Positions 18,470 through 29,720 of a DNA stretch of 64,000 nucleotides are shown here, piece after piece. The stretch comes from Chachezhania sediminis. Its GTDB lineage: Bacteria > Pseudomonadota > Alphaproteobacteria > Rhodobacterales > Rhodobacteraceae. Within the stretch, counting starts at the first letter, position 1, and each line of letters opens with the position of its first letter. The stretch is from the NCBI RefSeq assembly GCF_009765275.1, contig NZ_VOPH01000002.1, forward strand, positions 866,247 to 930,246. Reading direction: 5' to 3'. Below the pieces are notes generated by a model. That model was not told where the DNA came from. It did not search any database and saw nothing but the letters and a program-made list of their open reading frames with translations. Position numbers and translations under genes: made by a program.

Positions 18470-19294
18470 TCAAACCGGGCGTATCCCGGGGGCAAGACAG
18501 GAAACCGTCTTCGGGTCGGTTCCACGGCCAGTCAGGCGATAGCCCAGAAGGCCCAACCATTCCTTTCCGGCCAGGATCAGTTCGGCCAGGTGAGATGAAA
18601 AGGCCCAGTCCGGGCGGCCGTTCCACGCGGTCGTCCGGAAATCCGTGGGCCAGGGCACCAGTTTGGTCCAGCCCGCCTGGCAGAAGGTTTCGACCGATCG
18701 GCGCATGTGAAAACCGCTGGTGACCAGAAGCCAGGGCCGGCCGCCGCCGTCGGGCGACATCTCCAGCAGGAAGCGCGCGTTTTCGGCCGTGTTGCGCGAA
18801 GCGGGTTCGATCACCAGCCGTGCGGGATCGATGCCCAGATCGGTCAGCACCCATTCGCCGATGTTCCGGGCGCCCGGTCGCGCGCCCTGCAGGGTGGGCA
18901 GCCCACCCGTGAACAGGACCGGCGCCGCCGGGAACCGCCGCGACAGGGCCAGCGCCTCGGTGAAGCGTTCGCCGCCGTCGTTGACTAGGGGGTGGTTCCA
19001 CCATGTACTGGCCCCGAACTCCTCGGCTCCGCCCAGAACGATGATGCCGGCGATGTCGTCCACGTCGGGATCCGGCGGGTAGCTGCGTTCCAGGGGCAGC
19101 ATCAGGAACCGCCCGACCGGGACGGTCGCGATCGCCAGCATGGTCAGGCAAAGAATGCCGGCCATCCATCGCGCCGGACGCAGCCGTCCGGCCAGAAGAC
19201 AGACGAATGTCCCCGATGCCAGCAGGATCAGAAGGGTATCTGCCCGGATCAGGTAGAAGGCCGATTTGTAGAGAATGAAGAGAACCGAATCCAT
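18470..19294 (-). CDS. YdcF/ElyC-like DUF218 envelope protein
   Basis: Inner-membrane-anchored protein of 274 residues with two N-terminal spans (about residues 18-35 and 42-62) and a DUF218 domain: IIVLGGAEEF near residue 84, FTGGL near 129, EPASRNTAENARF near 162 and VTSGFHMRRS near 191. Family members such as ElyC/SanA-like proteins act in envelope biogenesis; the biochemical activity is unsettled. First gene of a leftward pair, divergent from urease. Confidence 0.85.
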   Translation of the reverse strand: MDSVLFILYKSAFYLIRADTLLILLASGTFVCLLAGRLRPARWMAGILCLTMLAIATVPVGRFLMLPLERSYPPDPDVDDIAGIIVLGGAEEFGASTWWNHPLVNDGGERFTEALALSRRFPAAPVLFTGGLPTLQGARPGARNIGEWVLTDLGIDPARLVIEPASRNTAENARFLLEMSPDGGGRPWLLVTSGFHMRRSVETFCQAGWTKLVPWPTDFRTTAWNGRPDWAFSSHLAELILAGKEWLGLLGYRLTGRGTDPKTVSCLAPGIRPV

Positions 19295-19435
19295 TTTGCC
19301 TGCCGATCACTGTCCGGTGCGGACCCTGCATGGATCCTGAAAAAGCGGCAACCTGCCGATAGCCCAAGGCGGATTGACGCCGATCTGGGCGTCTTTCGGC
19401 GGGGGAGCGTGGCCAATGGCTGTGAAATACCATGC

Positions 19436-19454
19436 TTGCGCATTTATTACGCAA
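19436..19454. promoter_or_regulatory. TTGCG-N9-CGCAA dyad upstream of urease
   Basis: An inverted repeat in an AT-rich patch about 190 bases before ureD, in the 348-base gap 19295-19642 that holds no other gene I can support. A nitrogen regulator such as NtrC would be a sensible candidate for urease, but the sequence is not the standard NtrC box. Confidence 0.3.
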
Positions 19455-19642
19455 TTTACGCTTGATAGGCCCGAGGGCTACGCAATACCCATGGATGTGG
19501 AGCCTTGGGTCGGGAAGCGGATGGACGATTTCGGGCAGGGCGCCGAAATGGGTATCGCACTTCAACGTGATGGGCGGAGCGTCCGATTCAAACCTCGACC
19601 GATATCGCATCGCAGTCCCGGACCGCGGGCCCGCCCCGGGCC

Positions 19643-20440
19643 TTGGGCACGGCAGATCTGTCGGTCAAACCGTCGGCGGGCCGGACCGGGATCGACAGGT
19701 TGCGGACCTCGGGCTCGCTGCGGATGCTGTTTCCGCGCACCGCTCTGCGGACGACCTCTGTGCTTCTGAACACGGCCGGGGGAATCACCGGGGGCGACCG
19801 GTTCACGACTTCGGTCCGGGCGCAGACGGGGACGGGGCTGACCCTTACCACCCAGGCGGCCGAACGCGCCTATCGCGCGCAGCCGGGCGAAACCGGCCGG
19901 CAGGATACCCATCTGACAGTCGACGACGGGGCGGAACTTTTCTGGCTGCCGCAGGAAACTATCCTGTTCGAAGGATCGGGTTTTCGCCGCCGGCTGCATG
20001 TGGACCTGACTGGCGCCGCCTCTTTTCTGATGGTCGAGGCGCTGGTCTTCGGCCGGCAGGCTATGGGCGAACGCCTGAAAGACATCCGTTTCGACGACCG
20101 GATCGAGATCCGCCGCGACGGCCGCCCGCTGTTCCTGGATGCGCTGAAGCTGTCGGGCGACGTGGACGGCCAGATGGCCGAGCCGGCCCGCGGGGCGGGG
20201 GCGGGCGCCATGGCAACGGTGGTTCACATTCGCGAAGATGTGGAACTGCATCTGGACGCGCTGCGCCGGCTCGTGCAGGACTTGTCCGGCAGGGGACTTC
20301 GTGCCGGGGTCAGCCTTGTGCGCGGCGGAATGCTGGTCCTGCGTGCGCTGGCGCCGGACAGTTACGTGCTGCGCCTTGCGCTGGTTCCGGCGCTGGAACT
20401 GCTCGCTCGTACCGAAATTCCAAGACCGTGGAAGATCTGA
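19643..20440 (+). CDS. ureD: Urease accessory protein UreD
   Basis: Part of the UreDFG complex that delivers nickel to apo-urease in the cytoplasm. The protein has the UreD landmarks [23 protein letters not shown] near residues 42-54 and [11 protein letters not shown] near 69-79. The length of 265 residues is slightly short. The start is uncertain: the only standard start is a TTG at 19643 without an obvious ribosome site, and the frame is open without ATG or GTG from 19571. The upstream residues (QSRTAGPPRA) resemble UreD N-termini, so translation may begin at an unusual codon. First gene of the urease operon, two bases before ureA. Confidence 0.9.
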   Translation: MGTADLSVKPSAGRTGIDRLRTSGSLRMLFPRTALRTTSVLLNTAGGITGGDRFTTSVRAQTGTGLTLTTQAAERAYRAQPGETGRQDTHLTVDDGAELFWLPQETILFEGSGFRRRLHVDLTGAASFLMVEALVFGRQAMGERLKDIRFDDRIEIRRDGRPLFLDALKLSGDVDGQMAEPARGAGAGAMATVVHIREDVELHLDALRRLVQDLSGRGLRAGVSLVRGGMLVLRALAPDSYVLRLALVPALELLARTEIPRPWKI

Positions 20441-20441
20441 C

Positions 20442-20744
20442 ATGCAATTGACCCCCCGCGAGAAAGACAAGCTGATGGTCGCCATGGCGGCCGAGGTTGC
20501 GCGCAAGCGTCTGGCCCGTGGGGTCAAGCTGAACCATCCCGAAGCCATCGCGCTGATCACCGACGCGGTGGTCGAAGGCGCCCGCGACGGCCGGTCCGTC
20601 GCCGACATGATGGAGGCGGGCGCCCATGTCATCACGCGCGACCAGTGCATGACTGGCGTGCCGGAAATGATCCACGAGGTGCAGGTCGAGGCGACGTTCC
20701 CCGATGGCACCAAGCTTGTCACCGTTCACAACCCGATCCGCTAG
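20442..20744 (+). CDS. ureA: Urease gamma subunit
   Basis: Structural subunit of the nickel urease that splits urea to ammonia and carbamate. The 100-residue protein matches UreA throughout, from [20 protein letters not shown] to VTVHNPIR. It starts one base after the ureD stop (TGACATG). As in most bacteria, gamma, beta and alpha are separate genes, but here a small extra gene lies between ureA and ureB. Confidence 0.97.
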   Translation: MQLTPREKDKLMVAMAAEVARKRLARGVKLNHPEAIALITDAVVEGARDGRSVADMMEAGAHVITRDQCMTGVPEMIHEVQVEATFPDGTKLVTVHNPIR

Positions 20745-20800
20745 GACCGCGCCTTCGGCCCGCCATTCTACCCAATTCTTGAAGAACCAGGAGAAAGATC

Positions 20801-20983
20801 ATGAAACGATTTGCAGCGGCAGCCGCGGTCCTTGCACTGGGCGCCGCCCCGGCATTTGCCCATGCGACCGGCGAGGCGCACACCCACGACAGCACCATGA
20901 CCATCGTCGCGGGCCTGGCCGTGATCGCGCTGGCCGTGGGCACCGGCCTGGTTCGCCGCCGCCGCGCCCGAGTGGTGGCATGA
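20801..20983 (+). CDS. Small exported His-rich one-span protein inside the urease operon
   Basis: A 60-residue protein: Sec signal peptide ([20 protein letters not shown]), a very short polar stretch [12 protein letters not shown] containing three histidines, a second hydrophobic segment (about residues 33-51) and a basic end RRRRARVVA. The layout recalls sortase-type or PEP-CTERM C-termini but no sorting motif is present. It overlaps ureB by ATGA, so it is translationally coupled. The histidines could bind nickel; that is inference. I do not recognise a named family. Confidence 0.75.
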   Translation: MKRFAAAAAVLALGAAPAFAHATGEAHTHDSTMTIVAGLAVIALAVGTGLVRRRRARVVA

Positions 20984-21288
20984 TCCCCGGAGAGCTTTTC
21001 CCGGCCGAAGGCGACATCGTCCTGAACGAAGGGCGCGAGGCGATCACCCTGATGGTCGCAAATACCGGCGACCGCCCCGTGCAGGTCGGTTCGCACTATC
21101 ATTTCGCCGAGACGAACCCGGCGCTGGATTTCGACCGTGACGCCGCCCGCGGCATGCGGCTGGACATCGCGGCAGGCACCGCCGTCCGGTTCGAACCGGG
21201 CCAGAAGCGCGAGGTCCAGCTGATCGCGATCGGCGGGGCGCGGGTGATCTGGGGCTTCAACCAGAAGGTCATGGGCCCGCTCGACTGA
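20980..21288 (+). CDS. ureB: Urease beta subunit
   Basis: Structural subunit of urease, 102 residues, with the family start [20 protein letters not shown] and the core [17 protein letters not shown] and PGQKREV. It is complete. Its ATG overlaps the stop of the small His-rich gene. It is followed after 29 bases by a GNAT gene that separates it from ureC. Confidence 0.97.
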   Translation: MIPGELFPAEGDIVLNEGREAITLMVANTGDRPVQVGSHYHFAETNPALDFDRDAARGMRLDIAAGTAVRFEPGQKREVQLIAIGGARVIWGFNQKVMGPLD

Positions 21289-21317
21289 GCCGGCCGACAG
21301 GGGGGGGGACCAGCAGG

Positions 21318-21890
21318 ATGGGGCAGTCTGGCCCGGCGCAGGACAGTACCGCCACCGTCCCGACCGGAGCGGCGGCAGGCCCGGGTTATACCGGCGTGAT
21401 CCGCATCCGCAGCGCGGCCGAGATCGAGGCCGCGAAGGCGCTGGTCTGGGAATTCTTCGATGCCCTGCGCGAACGATATCCCGAAATGCACGACACGCTG
21501 GACGCCTACCTGAGTGAAACCGACGTGGCCGGTGGGCTGGAGCGGTTTGCCGACACCTTCCTGCCGCCCCGGGGCGAAAGCTTTCTGGCGCTGGCGAACG
21601 GTGTGCCGGTGGGGATGGTCCTTCTGCAGCCCCACGGGGACAACGATGGCGAGATGAACCGCATGTTCGTCCGCGACAGCGCCCGGGGTCTTGGGCTTGG
21701 CCGCAAGCTGGGCCAGGCGCTGGTCGCCGAGGCCCGCGCCATCGGCTACGGCACCGTCTGGCTGGATGCGCTTTACCGCCATGTCGAGGCGCTGCCGCTC
21801 TATGAAAGCCTGGGTTTCGAATATTACACCGACCCGAATGCCTTTCAGGCCGATGATGACCGCGTCATCCACATGAAACTGAAGCTCTGA
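21318..21890 (+). CDS. GNAT-family acetyltransferase within the urease operon
   Basis: A 190-residue predicted N-acetyltransferase. The acetyl-CoA-binding motif is [13 protein letters not shown] near residues 122-134, preceded by the beta4 strand NRMFVRD; the C-terminal [13 protein letters not shown] segment is typical. The first 25 residues are low complexity. It lies between ureB and ureC in the same direction, 22 bases before ureC. Substrate unknown; it could acylate an amine linked to nitrogen metabolism or be a passenger. Confidence 0.85.
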   Translation: MGQSGPAQDSTATVPTGAAAGPGYTGVIRIRSAAEIEAAKALVWEFFDALRERYPEMHDTLDAYLSETDVAGGLERFADTFLPPRGESFLALANGVPVGMVLLQPHGDNDGEMNRMFVRDSARGLGLGRKLGQALVAEARAIGYGTVWLDALYRHVEALPLYESLGFEYYTDPNAFQADDDRVIHMKLKL

Positions 21891-21912
21891 CAGTCCGTAC
21901 CGGAGGCCGCCA

Positions 21913-23622
<1,710 letters not shown>

Positions 23623-23756
23623 GGTCGACATGAAAGGGCTTGCCTTGCATTTCCTGCACATCGGCTATTCGCGAACGGGACTACCCAATGCTGCAGTTGC
23701 AGCATATTTTCGGTGCCAAGGGAGGGGATTGATCTTTAAACAAGGATACATCTCCT

Positions 23757-23981
23757 ATGGCAAACATCACCGTGAACGCACCGGCCGCCGGCGCAGCACA
23801 ATCCGCAATCAGCCGCATCTTCGGCTCGATTGGCAACGCACTGGTCGCAATGGCCGAAAACAGCTCGAAGATGAAGCAAATCCGCGCCCTGGAATCGCTG
23901 AGCGACGCCGATCTGGCCAGCCGCGGCCTGAAGCGCGAAGACATCGCCCGCTACGTCCTGTCGCCGGGCTACTGGATCTGA
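23757..23981 (+). CDS. DUF1127 small protein between ureC and ureE
   Basis: A 74-residue protein with the DUF1127/YjiS signature in its second half: an amphipathic helix (ISRIFGSIGNALVAMAENS), then RALESLSDADLASRGLKREDI. Short DUF1127 proteins in alphaproteobacteria bind RNA or affect RNA turnover and phosphate/carbon metabolism. Upstream is a 130-base untranslated stretch (23623-23756) with an AGGA site, which could hold its own promoter. The position inside a urease operon is unusual. Confidence 0.88.
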   Translation: MANITVNAPAAGAAQSAISRIFGSIGNALVAMAENSSKMKQIRALESLSDADLASRGLKREDIARYVLSPGYWI

Positions 23982-24012
23982 TCGTCGATCCCCGGACACA
24001 GCAGGTGCGGCC

Positions 24013-24516
24013 ATGACCGCCCCTGAATCCGGACCGAAAGATGCACGCGCAGCATCCGATGATGCTGCGTTGCGGCTAGAGGCGCGAAACTATCACGCGC
24101 ATGCACATCGGTCCGCACCGGCGGGCCGTCTGCACCTCGACTACGAAGGCCGTTTCATCCGCAGGCGTGTCCTGACGCTGGAGGACGGCCGCAAGATACT
24201 GGTGGATCTGCCCAAGACCACCTCGCTGGACCATGGCGGCGTCCTGATCACCTCGGACAACGAGGAGATCGAGATCGTCGCCGCCCCCGAGCCCCTCCTT
24301 GAGGTCCAGTCCGAGGATCTGACGCGGATCGCCTGGCATATCGGCAATCGGCACACGCCCTGCCAGATCGAGGCGGGGCGGCTGCTGATCCAGCCGGACC
24401 ACGTGATCGCCGATCTGCTTGGAAAGCTGGGCTGCACGGTGCGCGAGGTGACGGAGCCCTTTACGCCGGAAGGCGGGGCCTACGGTCACGGGCGGACCCA
24501 TGGTCACAGCCACTGA
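24013..24516 (+). CDS. ureE: Urease accessory nickel chaperone UreE
   Basis: Nickel-binding chaperone, 167 residues. The N-terminal peptide-binding domain (RRRVLTLEDGRKILVDLPKTT) is followed by the metal domain with GNRHTPCQIE near residue 118, and a His-rich tail [10 protein letters not shown] that adds nickel sites. It begins 31 bases after the DUF1127 gene and overlaps ureF by 17 bases in another frame, so the His-tail codons double as the start of UreF. Confidence 0.95.
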   Translation: MTAPESGPKDARAASDDAALRLEARNYHAHAHRSAPAGRLHLDYEGRFIRRRVLTLEDGRKILVDLPKTTSLDHGGVLITSDNEEIEIVAAPEPLLEVQSEDLTRIAWHIGNRHTPCQIEAGRLLIQPDHVIADLLGKLGCTVREVTEPFTPEGGAYGHGRTHGHSH

Positions 24517-25153
24517 CACCAATCTTCTGACATTGGCGCAATGGTTTTCCCCTGCCTACCCGGTGGGGGCCTTTGCCTATTCCCATGGCCTGGAATCGGT
24601 CATCGAGGCGGGCGAGCTGATCAGTGCCCGGGACCTGGACCACTGGGCCCGGATCCTCATCGACCACGGATCGGGCCGGTCCGACGCTCTGTTCCTGTCG
24701 GCGGCCTATTTGGCCGGAACCCCCGAAGACATCGCCGAAATCGACGCCACGGCCCGCGCCTTCGCCCCGTCGCGCGAACGGCTGATGGAGACGGAGCTGA
24801 TGGGCGCCGCCTTCTGCCGGACAACGGCCGCGCTGCACGGTGTGGCTTTGGTGGACCTGACCTATCCCGTGGCCGTCGGTCGTGCCGCGCGGCTGTGCGA
24901 TCTGCCGCAAGAGACCGTCGCCACCTGGTTCCTGCATGCCTTTGCCGCGAACCTCGTCTCGGCCGCGATCAGGGCTGTCCCCCTGGGCCAGACCGAAGGG
25001 CAGGGGGTACTGGCATCTCTCGCCCCCTTGTGCGTCGCCGTCGCGCGTGAGACGCTGAACGGTGACCTGGATGCGCTGAGCGGCACCGCCCTTGCAGCCG
25101 ACATCGCGTCCATGACCCACGAAACGCTCTATTCCCGGAGTTTCCGCACATGA
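24500..25153 (+). CDS. ureF: Urease accessory protein UreF
   Basis: GTPase-regulating component of the UreDFG complex, 217 residues, all-helical. Family motifs [18 protein letters not shown] near residues 15-32 and the C-terminal [11 protein letters not shown] are present; the conserved C-terminal tail contacts UreD/UreG. Start at 24500 ([12 protein letters not shown]) overlaps ureE; its stop overlaps the ureG start by ATGA. Confidence 0.95.
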   Translation: MVTATDTNLLTLAQWFSPAYPVGAFAYSHGLESVIEAGELISARDLDHWARILIDHGSGRSDALFLSAAYLAGTPEDIAEIDATARAFAPSRERLMETELMGAAFCRTTAALHGVALVDLTYPVAVGRAARLCDLPQETVATWFLHAFAANLVSAAIRAVPLGQTEGQGVLASLAPLCVAVARETLNGDLDALSGTALAADIASMTHETLYSRSFRT

Positions 25154-25761
25154 AGGACATGAACGGCCCCCTGCGCGTGGGCATTGGCGGCCCGGTGGGC
25201 GCCGGCAAGACGACCCTGACCGCCGCCCTGTGCGAGGCATTGCGCGACAGCCATTCCGTCGGTGTCGTCACCAACGACATCTATACCCAGGAAGATGCCG
25301 AGGCGTTGATGCGCCTGCAGGTCCTGCCGCAGGACCGCATCATCGGGGTGGAAACCGGCGGCTGCCCGCATACGGCGATCCGCGAAGATGCCTCGATCAA
25401 CCTGGCTGCCGTGGCCGAGATGGTGAAGCGGCATCCGGGGGTGGAAATCGTTCTGATCGAATCCGGCGGCGACAACCTGTCGGCAACCTTCAGCCCGGAA
25501 CTGGCGGACGTGACGCTGTACGTGATCGACGTGGCCGCGGGCGAGGAGATCCCCCGCAAGGGCGGCCCGGCCATCACCAAGTCGGACGTGCTGGTCATCA
25601 ACAAGACCGACCTGGCCCCCTATGTGGGCGCCGATCTGGGCGTGATGGAGCGCGACGCGCGGCGGATGCGGGGCGACCGGCCCTTTGTCTTCACCAGCCT
25701 GCGTCAGCGGCAGGGCGTGGCGGATGTGATCGCATTGCTGCGGGATGTCGGCGGTCTCTGA
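25150..25761 (+). CDS. ureG: Urease accessory GTPase UreG
   Basis: SIMIBI-class GTPase that energises nickel insertion, 203 residues. P-loop GPVGAGKTT near residue 13-21, metal-binding GGCPHTAIR near residues 72-80 with the Cys-Pro-His nickel site, [14 protein letters not shown] near 104 and [10 protein letters not shown] (G4 motif) near 151. An in-frame ATG at 25159 is an alternative start. Last gene of the urease operon. Confidence 0.97.
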   Translation: MKDMNGPLRVGIGGPVGAGKTTLTAALCEALRDSHSVGVVTNDIYTQEDAEALMRLQVLPQDRIIGVETGGCPHTAIREDASINLAAVAEMVKRHPGVEIVLIESGGDNLSATFSPELADVTLYVIDVAAGEEIPRKGGPAITKSDVLVINKTDLAPYVGADLGVMERDARRMRGDRPFVFTSLRQRQGVADVIALLRDVGGL

Positions 25762-25806
25762 CGCCGAATCATCATCTGCTCTGTCTAATTGATGAGCACC
25801 CGCGGA

Positions 25807-25823
25807 GGCCGGCTTCGCCGGCC
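25807..25823 (+). terminator. Terminator after the urease operon
   Basis: GGCCGGC-TTC-GCCGGCC, a perfect seven-base stem 46 bases after ureG, followed by a pyrimidine/T-rich run (TTGTCCGTCCCTTTCTTTCC). The 462-base gap 25762-26223 otherwise holds only the urtA promoter region; I see no standard NtrC box or -24/-12 promoter in it. Confidence 0.65.
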
Positions 25824-26223
25824 GGTTGTCCGTCCCTTTCTTTCCGTTTCACGCGAATTCTGACCAAACCTTGTCAGCCTGGGGTTCGGGTCCAATTGCC
25901 GTTTGGGCAACTTCCCGCTGGGCGTGCGCTACAGCTTTGCCTGCGTTCAGGGCACTTCCCGCGGCGTGCGGCCAAAATGCGGGCAAACTTCACCGAACTG
26001 TCATGACGGACGGCGCGCCGGTTTGTGTTGCTGCGGGAATATAAGAAGCTCTCCTCCGGGGCGGAGCGCAATGTACGCGACACCCCCGACGCTGTGACGG
26101 ATCGCAATTGGTGCGGGCGGTCGCGGGGTCGAGCGCAACATAAGGTGCAGGTCTTCGGAATTCTTCCGGTTCTCGTCCCCGGGCGAGGCCACGGGATTGC
26201 TGTGCCTGCGGGGAGACTGACGT

Positions 26224-27504
26224 ATGAATTTCATGAAAAGTGCGCTGCTGGGAACCGTTGCCGCGGCAGGTCTGACGGCGCCGGCATTTGCCCAGGATTG
26301 CCCGATCAAGGTCGGCGTCCTGCATTCGCTGTCGGGCACGATGGCCATTTCCGAAACGACGCTGAAAGACACGATCCTGATGCTGGTCGACGACCTGAAC
26401 GCCCAGGGCGGCCTTCTGGGCTGCCAGGTCGAGGCGGTCGTGGTCGACCCGGCATCGGACTGGCCGCTGTTCGCGGAAAAGGCCGAAGAGCTGCTGGACA
26501 CTCACGGCGTCGACGTGATCTTCGGCAACTGGACCTCGGTGTCGCGGAAGTCCGTCCTGCCGGTGATCGAGGAGAAGAACGGCCTGCTGTTCTACCCGGT
26601 CCAGTACGAAGGCGAGGAATCGTCGAAGAACGTGTTCTACACCGGCGCCGCCCCCAACCAGCAGGCGATCCCGGCCACCGACTATTTCCTGGATGAACTC
26701 GGCGTCGAGAAATTCGCTCTGCTCGGCACCGACTATGTCTATCCGCAGACCACCAACAACATCCTGAAGGCCTACCTGATTTCCAAGGGCATTCCGGAAT
26801 CCGACATCTTCGTGAACTACACGCCCTTCGGTCACTCCGACTGGTCCAAGATCGTGTCGGACGTCGTGGCGCTGGGCGCCGACGGCAAGAAGGTCGGCGT
26901 GATCTCGACCATCAATGGCGACGCGAATGTCGGCTTCTACAAGGAACTGGCCGCACAGGGCATTTCGGCCGACGATATTCCGGTCGTGGCCTTCTCGGTC
27001 GGGGAAGAGGAATTGTCGGGTCTCGACACCTCGAACCTGGTGGGCCACCTGGCAGCCTGGAACTATTTCCAGTCGGCCGACACGCCGGAAAACGAGGCCT
27101 TCGTGGCCAAGTGGAAGGAACGCATGGGTGAAAACCGGGTGACTAACGACCCGATGGAAGCCCACTACATCGGCTTCAACATGTGGAAGAACGCGGTGGA
27201 AGCCGCCGGCACCACCGATGTCGATGCCGTGACCGAGGCCATGTACGGCCAGGAGTTCCCGAACCTGACCGGCGGCACCGCCGTGATGCTGCCGAACCAC
27301 CACCTGGCCAAGCCGGTGCTGATCGGCGAGATCACCGCGGACGGCCAGTTCGACATCATCTCGAAGACCGACGAGGTCGACGGCGACGCCTGGACCGACT
27401 TCCTGCCGGAATCCAAGGTCCTGACCTCGGACTGGAAGGACCTCAAATGCGGCATGTACAACACCGAAACGAAGACCTGCGTGCAGCTCAAGTCGAACTA
27501 CTGA
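26224..27504 (+). CDS. urtA: Urea ABC transporter substrate-binding protein
   Basis: Periplasmic urea receptor of 426 residues. A Sec signal ends at AFA-QD; the mature protein opens with CPIKVGVLHSLSGTMAISE, the UrtA/FmdD hallmark, and contains FGNWTSVSRKSVLPV and the LFYPVQYEGEE segment. Length and features fit UrtA better than LivJ. It follows the urease operon in the same direction and heads urtABCDE. A cluster of TGA stops in all frames lies at its end (27502-27522). Confidence 0.92.
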   Translation: MNFMKSALLGTVAAAGLTAPAFAQDCPIKVGVLHSLSGTMAISETTLKDTILMLVDDLNAQGGLLGCQVEAVVVDPASDWPLFAEKAEELLDTHGVDVIFGNWTSVSRKSVLPVIEEKNGLLFYPVQYEGEESSKNVFYTGAAPNQQAIPATDYFLDELGVEKFALLGTDYVYPQTTNNILKAYLISKGIPESDIFVNYTPFGHSDWSKIVSDVVALGADGKKVGVISTINGDANVGFYKELAAQGISADDIPVVAFSVGEEELSGLDTSNLVGHLAAWNYFQSADTPENEAFVAKWKERMGENRVTNDPMEAHYIGFNMWKNAVEAAGTTDVDAVTEAMYGQEFPNLTGGTAVMLPNHHLAKPVLIGEITADGQFDIISKTDEVDGDAWTDFLPESKVLTSDWKDLKCGMYNTETKTCVQLKSNY

Positions 27505-27525
27505 TCTGACCTGACGGTCTGATCC

Positions 27526-27555
27526 GGGCGAAGGGGGCCGGTGCCGCCTTCGCCC
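27526..27555 (+). terminator. Hairpin between urtA and urtB, likely partial terminator
   Basis: GGGCGAAGG-N12-CCTTCGCCC, 22 bases after urtA, in the 257-base urtA-urtB gap. Such hairpins commonly lower expression of the permease genes relative to the binding protein, or protect the upstream mRNA from decay. No T-run follows. Confidence 0.55.
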
Positions 27556-27761
27556 AAGCCGCGCCGCGGCGCGAAGGTATCGGGCATAGGGGCTGCGCGC
27601 CTTGCCCCGGAGCATGCCCGACCGCCATCCCGCCCGCCGAACAGGTCGCCAGATCGACCGATTGCGTGCCGCATCCGTCCGTTCGGTCCGGCGCGGGCTT
27701 CCCCGCCAAGCGACGACCCGGTGCACTGCCCTGGATGACCCCTCTGCCGATTGGGACCTTC

Positions 27762-29717
27762 ATGAAACGAATATTGCTGGCCTTCTGGGCCGTGCTGCTG
27801 TGGACGGGGCTGGCCTATGCCCAGACAGGGCCCCTGCAGACGATCCTGCAGGAAAACCGTGACCTGATCGAAAAGTCTTCGCGGCAGACGATCCAGCCGG
27901 CGATCAACGCCATCGCCGACAGTGGCGTGCCGGGGGCGGCCGACCTGCTGGTGACCTGGGAAGCCCGGCAGATGTACTTGCGGGACAGCGACGGCCTGTT
28001 CTTCCGCGGCGTCGAGGAAGCGGACCGCAATACGCGCCTGTTCGACCTCGACACCGGCGAGGACATGGGTGTCTATGAACGGGGGGCCGTCGACCAAATA
28101 CGCCCGAATTCCGGTGTGCAGGGCCTGATCAACGCGGCGCTGGTCCGGTTTCGCCTGTCCGACCCGGATCCGAAGGCCCGCATTGCCGCGCTGCAATCGC
28201 TGGAACGTCGCCCGGATGCCGAAAGCCTGGAACTGCTGCGCGATTCGATCCCGGGCGATCCCGATCCGGCGATCAAGGCACGCAAGGAACGGCTGGAACG
28301 GCTTCTGACCATCACCTACGACCCCGACGAAAGCGCCCGGATCGCCGCCATCGAGGAAATGTCATCCGAAGTTGCGGTCGACGTGCGCGCGGCGCTGAAC
28401 CCGCTGGTCGCGACCCAGACCAGGGTTTTCGAAGGCGCCGTGCCAGCGGACCTGAACGTGGCCCGCATGCTGGAACCCGGCTCGGACGCGCTGTCGCGGG
28501 AAGCGGCCTATGAAATGCTGGTTGCGGCCGGGAATGCGCCGGCACGGATAACCCCGGCCGACGTGAAGGCGGCACTGGGCGAACATGTCGACGGCGGCCT
28601 GGTCGGTGGCGTGCCGGTCCATTCGCTGATCACGGACGAGGCCCGCTATGGCGCCTATGCCGCGCTGGTTCGGGGCGGGTTGGTCCCGCCGTTCCTGACC
28701 GACGACGACGTGGAACGGACGCTGGCCGCCTATACCTTTGCCGAGATCTATTCTGATCCGTCCCCTGCCATCACCGATGCCGCGGGCGATGCGCTGGAAA
28801 AGATCGAGCTGAAGGTCGGCCTTTACACATTCGTCGACCTTGTGCTGGACGCGCTGTCGCTGACCTCGATCTACTTCCTGGCGGCGATCGGGCTGGCGGT
28901 GACCTTCGGCGTCATGGGCGTGATCAACATGGCCCATGGCGAATTCATCATGATGGGCGCCTACACCGGTTACGTGATCCAGCAGATCATCCCGGATCAC
29001 ACCATTTCCATCCTGGTCGCGCTGCCGGTGGCCTTCGTGGTGACCTTCCTGGCCGGTGTCCTGCTGGAACGGCTGGTGATCCGCTGGTTGTACGACCGGC
29101 CGCTGGAAACGCTGCTGGCCACGTTCGGCGTGTCCATCGCGCTGCAGCAGCTGGCCAAGAACATATTCGGCACGCAGGCGCGTCCGCTGACCGCGCCCGC
29201 GTGGCTGGACGGGGCGGTGACGTTCAACGATGTCGTTTCCATCAGTTCGATCCGGGTGGCGATCTTCGTGCTGGCTGCGATCTTCTTCGCGCTGGTTCTT
29301 CTGGTGATGAAACGCACGCGGCTGGGTCTGGAAACCCGCGCGGTGACGCAGAACCCGCGCATGGCGGCCTCGATGGGGATCGACCCGAACAGGGTCAACA
29401 TGCTGACCTTCGGCCTGGGATCGGGCATCGCGGGCGTGGCCGGCGTGGCCATCGGCCTGTTCGCGCAGGTCACGTCGGAACTGGGGCAGGCCTATATCGT
29501 GCAAAGCTTCATGACCGTCGTCGTGGGCGGCGTGGGCAACATCTGGGGTACGCTTGCGGGTGCCGCCATGATCGGCTCGCTCCAGAAGGGGATCGAGTTC
29601 TTCAATCCCGCGAATACGCTGGCGGCGCAGACCTACATGATCGTCTTCATCATCATCTTCATCCAGTTCCGGCCGCGCGGCATCATCGCGCTGAGGGGCC
29701 GGGCCGCGGGGGACTGA
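27762..29717 (+). CDS. urtB: Urea ABC transporter permease UrtB with large N-terminal domain
   Basis: Inner-membrane subunit of the urea importer. Start at 27762 (MKRILLAFWAVLLWTGLAYAQ) gives 651 residues with an apparent signal/first span; the frame is open to 27666. Residues about 25-345 form a soluble, repetitive alpha-helical domain (HEAT-like look: ARIAALQSLERRPDAESLELL), then the LivH-type permease begins (IGLAVTFGVMGVINMAHGEF near 372-391; VVVGGVGNIWGTLAG near 588). The long periplasmic domain is usual for proteobacterial UrtB. Followed after 3 bases by urtC. Confidence 0.92.
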   Translation: MKRILLAFWAVLLWTGLAYAQTGPLQTILQENRDLIEKSSRQTIQPAINAIADSGVPGAADLLVTWEARQMYLRDSDGLFFRGVEEADRNTRLFDLDTGEDMGVYERGAVDQIRPNSGVQGLINAALVRFRLSDPDPKARIAALQSLERRPDAESLELLRDSIPGDPDPAIKARKERLERLLTITYDPDESARIAAIEEMSSEVAVDVRAALNPLVATQTRVFEGAVPADLNVARMLEPGSDALSREAAYEMLVAAGNAPARITPADVKAALGEHVDGGLVGGVPVHSLITDEARYGAYAALVRGGLVPPFLTDDDVERTLAAYTFAEIYSDPSPAITDAAGDALEKIELKVGLYTFVDLVLDALSLTSIYFLAAIGLAVTFGVMGVINMAHGEFIMMGAYTGYVIQQIIPDHTISILVALPVAFVVTFLAGVLLERLVIRWLYDRPLETLLATFGVSIALQQLAKNIFGTQARPLTAPAWLDGAVTFNDVVSISSIRVAIFVLAAIFFALVLLVMKRTRLGLETRAVTQNPRMAASMGIDPNRVNMLTFGLGSGIAGVAGVAIGLFAQVTSELGQAYIVQSFMTVVVGGVGNIWGTLAGAAMIGSLQKGIEFFNPANTLAAQTYMIVFIIIFIQFRPRGIIALRGRAAGD

Positions 29718-29720
29718 GAT

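Noticed and set aside
20801..20983. PEP-CTERM or LPXTG sorting signal in the small urease-operon protein
   Set aside because: The hydrophobic segment and Arg-rich end are similar in layout, but the required sorting motif is absent.
25762..26223. NtrC-dependent -24/-12 promoter ahead of the urea transporter
   Set aside because: I looked for GG-N10-GC with flanking matches and for NtrC boxes and found none good enough.
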